64,000 nt of DNA. Origin: Actinotalea endophytica. Its GTDB lineage: Bacteria > Actinomycetota > Actinomycetes > Actinomycetales > Cellulomonadaceae. The notes beneath the pieces were generated by a model that was not told where the DNA came from, did not search any database, and was given only the letters and a program-made list of their open reading frames with translations. Within the stretch, counting starts at the first letter, position 1. Every line of letters starts with the position of its first letter. The position numbers were made by a program, and so were the translations under genes. Below, in pieces: positions 61,551-64,000 of this stretch. The DNA lies in contig NZ_JAOVZU010000007.1 in the NCBI RefSeq assembly GCF_025717005.1, positions 1-64,000 of the forward strand, in the 5' to 3' direction.

Positions 61551-62147
61551 TCACCTCACCTCGTTCTCCTTCGCTGTGCCCCCTCGCCGCAGCTCGAAGG
61601 CGTCCATCAGCAGGCGCACGGCCTCGGTGCAGGTCTCCTCGCGCCACGCACCGGCCTGATCGGCGAGCCCGGCCGGCAGCCCACGGGCGTCGCTCGCGGC
61701 GTACCCGGAGCGGAACATCGCGAACCCGGTGACCAGTGCCGTGAGCGACTGCCAGAGCCGGACCGCGTCGCGCGGGGCGAACCCGACGCGGGTCAGGTAC
61801 TCGAGGCCGCTGACCTCCTCGCCCGGCGTGCGCCGGCCCGCCAGCGGCACCAGGTTCGGATGTCGCGCGAGGACCCTCAGGTACTCGGTGTAGATCGCGC
61901 CGAGCATCTCCCGCCAGTCGTCGGGCGGCGCCTCCGGCAGGCGCATCTCCGCCCGCACGAGCCGCACCGCACCGTCGAGCAGGTCGTCGCGGCCGGACAC
62001 GTGGTTGTACAGCGACGCCGCCTTCACGCCGAGGTCCGCCGCGAGCCGTCGCATGGTCAGCGCGTCGAGCCCGTCCCGGTCGACGATCGCGAGCGCGCGC
62101 TCGACGAGCAGCGCCCTGGTCAGCGGTGCACGCTGCACGGTTCTCAC
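61551..62147 (-). CDS. TetR-family regulator
   Basis: This is a 198-residue TetR protein. The HTH at about 12-57 is RALLVERALAIVDRDGLDALTMRRLAADLGVKAASLYNHVSGRDDLLD, the pattern of TetR/AcrR proteins with a TetR_C ligand domain. GTG 62147 is the preferred start; GTG 62138 is possible. A perfect 15-base palindrome lies 20 bases upstream. The small membrane-protein gene follows without a gap. It is divergent from the EAL-GAF gene. Confidence 0.92.
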   Translation of the reverse strand: MRTVQRAPLTRALLVERALAIVDRDGLDALTMRRLAADLGVKAASLYNHVSGRDDLLDGAVRLVRAEMRLPEAPPDDWREMLGAIYTEYLRVLARHPNLVPLAGRRTPGEEVSGLEYLTRVGFAPRDAVRLWQSLTALVTGFAMFRSGYAASDARGLPAGLADQAGAWREETCTEAVRLLMDAFELRRGGTAKENEVR

Positions 62148-62166
62148 CCCCGCTCGCCCCTGACAG

Positions 62167-62181
62167 ACTAACACTGTTAGT
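62167..62181. promoter_or_regulatory. Perfect palindromic TetR operator
   Basis: ACTAACA-C-TGTTAGT has 7-bp perfect arms and lies 20 bases upstream of the TetR start, in the divergent region next to the EAL-GAF gene. It resembles the arms of the 18838 site (ACTAAC...GTTAGT) with a tighter spacing. Confidence 0.75.
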
Positions 62182-62389
62182 AGACAGGGTCCTCACCAGC
62201 GCCGACGTCGTTCGCCGGAGGCGTCGTCGCGCGGGCGAGGCCGTCCCGGCGGCGCCCGAGCACGAAGATCGTTTCCGCAGGCCGGTCCCAGCCCGAACGG
62301 CGTCAGGATCTGGGACCCTTCATGGCGTGAGTCGCGGTGCCGATGGGTGGTTCGTGAGACGGGGGCGATCAGCGGGCGCCGGAGACGCG

Positions 62390-64000
62390 ATGCCATCGCG
62401 TCCTGCCGGGCTGCCCGTGCCACCCCCCGCCATCGCGCGCGCCGCGGCCGCGGCACGTGCCGCACGGCGCAGTGCCGGAACGGCTACCGCCGACCCCGCC
62501 GCCGGCGCGCGAGAGCCCCTCGGCAACGGGCCGTCCGGCGAGCACCCGACCCCCGCGGCGCTCGTCGACGCGCTGCTCCGACCAGGGGCGATCGGCATGG
62601 CGTTGCAGCCGATGGTCCGCCTGGTCGACGGCGCCGTGGTCGCCTACGAGGCTCTGGCCCGCACCGACGTCACGACCGGCAGCCCAGAGGAGTGGCTCGA
62701 GGTCGCGGCGTCAGCCGGCCGGCGCAACGACGTCGAGCTCGCCTGTCTCGAGGCCGCCGCCAAGCTCGGCACACCGCCGGAGGGCGCCCCGATCGCGGTG
62801 AACATCAGCCCGTCGGTGGTTCTCGACCCTCGGCTCCCGGACGTCCTGGCCGGTCTGCCCCGGCACGCGCTGGAGATCACCGAGCACCAGGCCGTCGAGG
62901 ACTACGACACGCTGCGCGGGACCCTCGACCGGCTTCGCTCGACCGGCACCCTCGTCGCGGTCGACGACGTCGGAGCCGGGTACGCCTCGATGGCGCACGT
63001 GCTGGCGCTCGCCCCGACGTTCGTGAAGATCGACCGGTCGCTGGTGGACGGCATCCACGCCGACCCCGGGCGACGCGCGGTCGTCCAGGCGCTGCACGCG
63101 TTCACCTCGGCGATCGGCGGCCTCAGCGTCGCCGAGGGCGTGGAGGACATCGCCGACCTACGGGCGCTGCGCGCCCTGGGCGTCGACCTCGTGCAGGGTT
63201 TCGGCGTGGCCCGGCCGGAGGGTCCCTGGCCGACCCTCGACCCGGCGGCCCGACGCGTCCTGCGGCCGGGCGCGGACGACCTGCTGCCGGCCGGCACCGA
63301 GCACTCCGCCACGCTCGAGATCGCGCTCGCGACGGCCACCAGCCAGGCGCAGGCGTGCGAGGCGGTCGCCGCGCACATCGCCACGGTGGGCGGGCTGCTG
63401 CCGACCGTGTACCTGGAACGCGGTGGCGTGCTGCGCTGCCAGGCGCGCCGCGGCCAGTGGCTCGCGCTCGACGGCCTGCACCCGGGCGTCGGCATCACCG
63501 GGCTGGCCTACGCCGAGGAGCGCGAGGTCGTGGTCGACGACGTGACCACCGAACCCCGCTACCGCGCCGCCGTGCCCGGCATCCGCGCCGAGATCGCCGT
63601 GCCGATCCGGAGCGACGGGCGCGTGGTCGGCGTCTGCAACGTCGACACGGTGGTCCCGCTCAGCAGCACCGCCCGCGCCCTCGTGCGCCGGTGCGTGGCC
63701 CAGCTCGAGGACCGCCTCGACCAGCTGACCATCGGGCCCGAGACGTCGGGCGCGCTGCACGCGCTGAGCCGGTTCACCCCCGCCGTGATGGCGGCGGGCA
63801 CGATCGACAGCGTCGCGAGCACCGCGCTCGCCGGTGTCCGAGACCTGGTCGACTTCACCTCCGGTTGCCTGTGGCGGATGTCCGACTCCACCGTGACAGC
63901 CGCCGTCGGCCCGCAGGGACGCGCGCTCGCGATGCTGCCGCCGGCTCGGGTGTCTGAGCTCGCCGCGCTGCTCACCGGGGTGTCGTCCTGCGTCGCCGGC
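62390..64000 (+). CDS. EAL-domain c-di-GMP phosphodiesterase with GAF domains; cut by right edge
   Basis: The frame is open from ATG 62390 (CCGGAGA upstream) to base 64000, 537 visible codons. An Ala/Arg-rich N-terminus (about 1-55) precedes the EAL domain (about 60-300). Catalytic positions are intact: E87 in YEALAR, Asn in VNISPSVV, Glu in LEITEHQ, paired Asp in VAVDDVGAGYAS, Lys in FVKIDRSLV, Glu in VAEGVE and Gln in LVQGFGVARP. A GAF domain covers about 310-445 (TVYLERGGVLRCQARRG, VVDDVTTEPRYRAAVPGIRAEIAVPI) and a second starts near 470. The protein should degrade c-di-GMP under control of the GAF ligand. No GGDEF is present in view. Confidence 0.93.
   Translation, partial: MPSRPAGLPVPPPAIARAAAAARAARRSAGTATADPAAGAREPLGNGPSGEHPTPAALVDALLRPGAIGMALQPMVRLVDGAVVAYEALARTDVTTGSPEEWLEVAASAGRRNDVELACLEAAAKLGTPPEGAPIAVNISPSVVLDPRLPDVLAGLPRHALEITEHQAVEDYDTLRGTLDRLRSTGTLVAVDDVGAGYASMAHVLALAPTFVKIDRSLVDGIHADPGRRAVVQALHAFTSAIGGLSVAEGVEDIADLRALRALGVDLVQGFGVARPEGPWPTLDPAARRVLRPGADDLLPAGTEHSATLEIALATATSQAQACEAVAAHIATVGGLLPTVYLERGGVLRCQARRGQWLALDGLHPGVGITGLAYAEEREVVVDDVTTEPRYRAAVPGIRAEIAVPIRSDGRVVGVCNVDTVVPLSSTARALVRRCVAQLEDRLDQLTIGPETSGALHALSRFTPAVMAAGTIDSVASTALAGVRDLVDFTSGCLWRMSDSTVTAAVGPQGRALAMLPPARVSELAALLTGVSSCVAG

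Overview
The window is very GC-rich double-stranded DNA with dense, alternating gene clusters, GTG starts, ATGA start/stop overlaps and codon bias typical of Actinomycetota. An F420/deazaflavin-dependent nitroreductase-like gene, an MFS-cNMP-binding fusion of the mycobacterial Rv3239c type, ROK- and TetR-controlled sugar loci and a sugar ABC importer without its own ATPase all fit a soil-type actinobacterium. I cannot assign a genus. No rRNA, tRNA, CRISPR array, insertion sequence or phage structural gene was seen.

Layout. 1-10.6 kb: an edge-truncated MFS-cNMP fusion, a membrane protein, a frameshifted relic, a ParB-like protein and a run of small redox enzymes (SDR, hemerythrin, alpha/beta hydrolase, deazaflavin reductase, NmrA-type reductase, SnoaL-like). 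10.8-21.2 kb: a sulfated-glycan-type locus with a radical-SAM sulfatase maturase, a GH3 N-acetylhexosaminidase, two TetR regulators, two DUF202 proteins, an MFS transporter and a Cys-type sulfatase, followed by an SDR and a membrane-anchored methyltransferase. 21.3-28.9 kb: a quinone reductase, a lower-GC three-gene secreted module (papain-like peptidase, anchored protein, lipoprotein) below a CRP/GlxR-type site, further secreted proteins, an SDR, a drug-type MFS transporter with its own CRP/GlxR-type site, and a VOC protein.

28.9-34.8 kb: a AAA+ ATPase, a 1113-residue DUF4157 zincin protein with a Lys/Gln/Ala coil and hydrophobic helices, and a small acidic protein translationally coupled to it. 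It resembles the effector end of an extracellular contractile injection system, but no sheath, tube or baseplate gene is in view. The ATPase and DUF4157 genes share an upstream motif. 35.0-40.4 kb: DsrE-like protein, carboxymuconolactone-decarboxylase-like protein, methyltransferase, a large LuxR/NTPase regulator and an M23 peptidase with a DUF4214 tail. 40.6-45.5 kb: a patatin-like lipase, a membrane protein that appears to carry a split TIR-like domain, and a SLOG/TIR-like/TRAFs-binding protein. This is the best candidate for an undescribed immune-type locus.

45.5-64 kb: TetR/SDR, VOC and amino-acid permease genes, then a coherent beta-glucan utilisation cluster transcribed leftwards (ROK regulator, solute-binding lipoprotein, two permeases, cytoplasmic GH5, cytoplasmic GH3). 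The window closes with TetR/MFS, a ThrE-type exporter, TetR with a perfect palindromic operator, and an EAL-GAF c-di-GMP phosphodiesterase cut by the right edge. Several genes have a -10 hexamer only 6-8 bases before their ATG, which points to leaderless transcripts.
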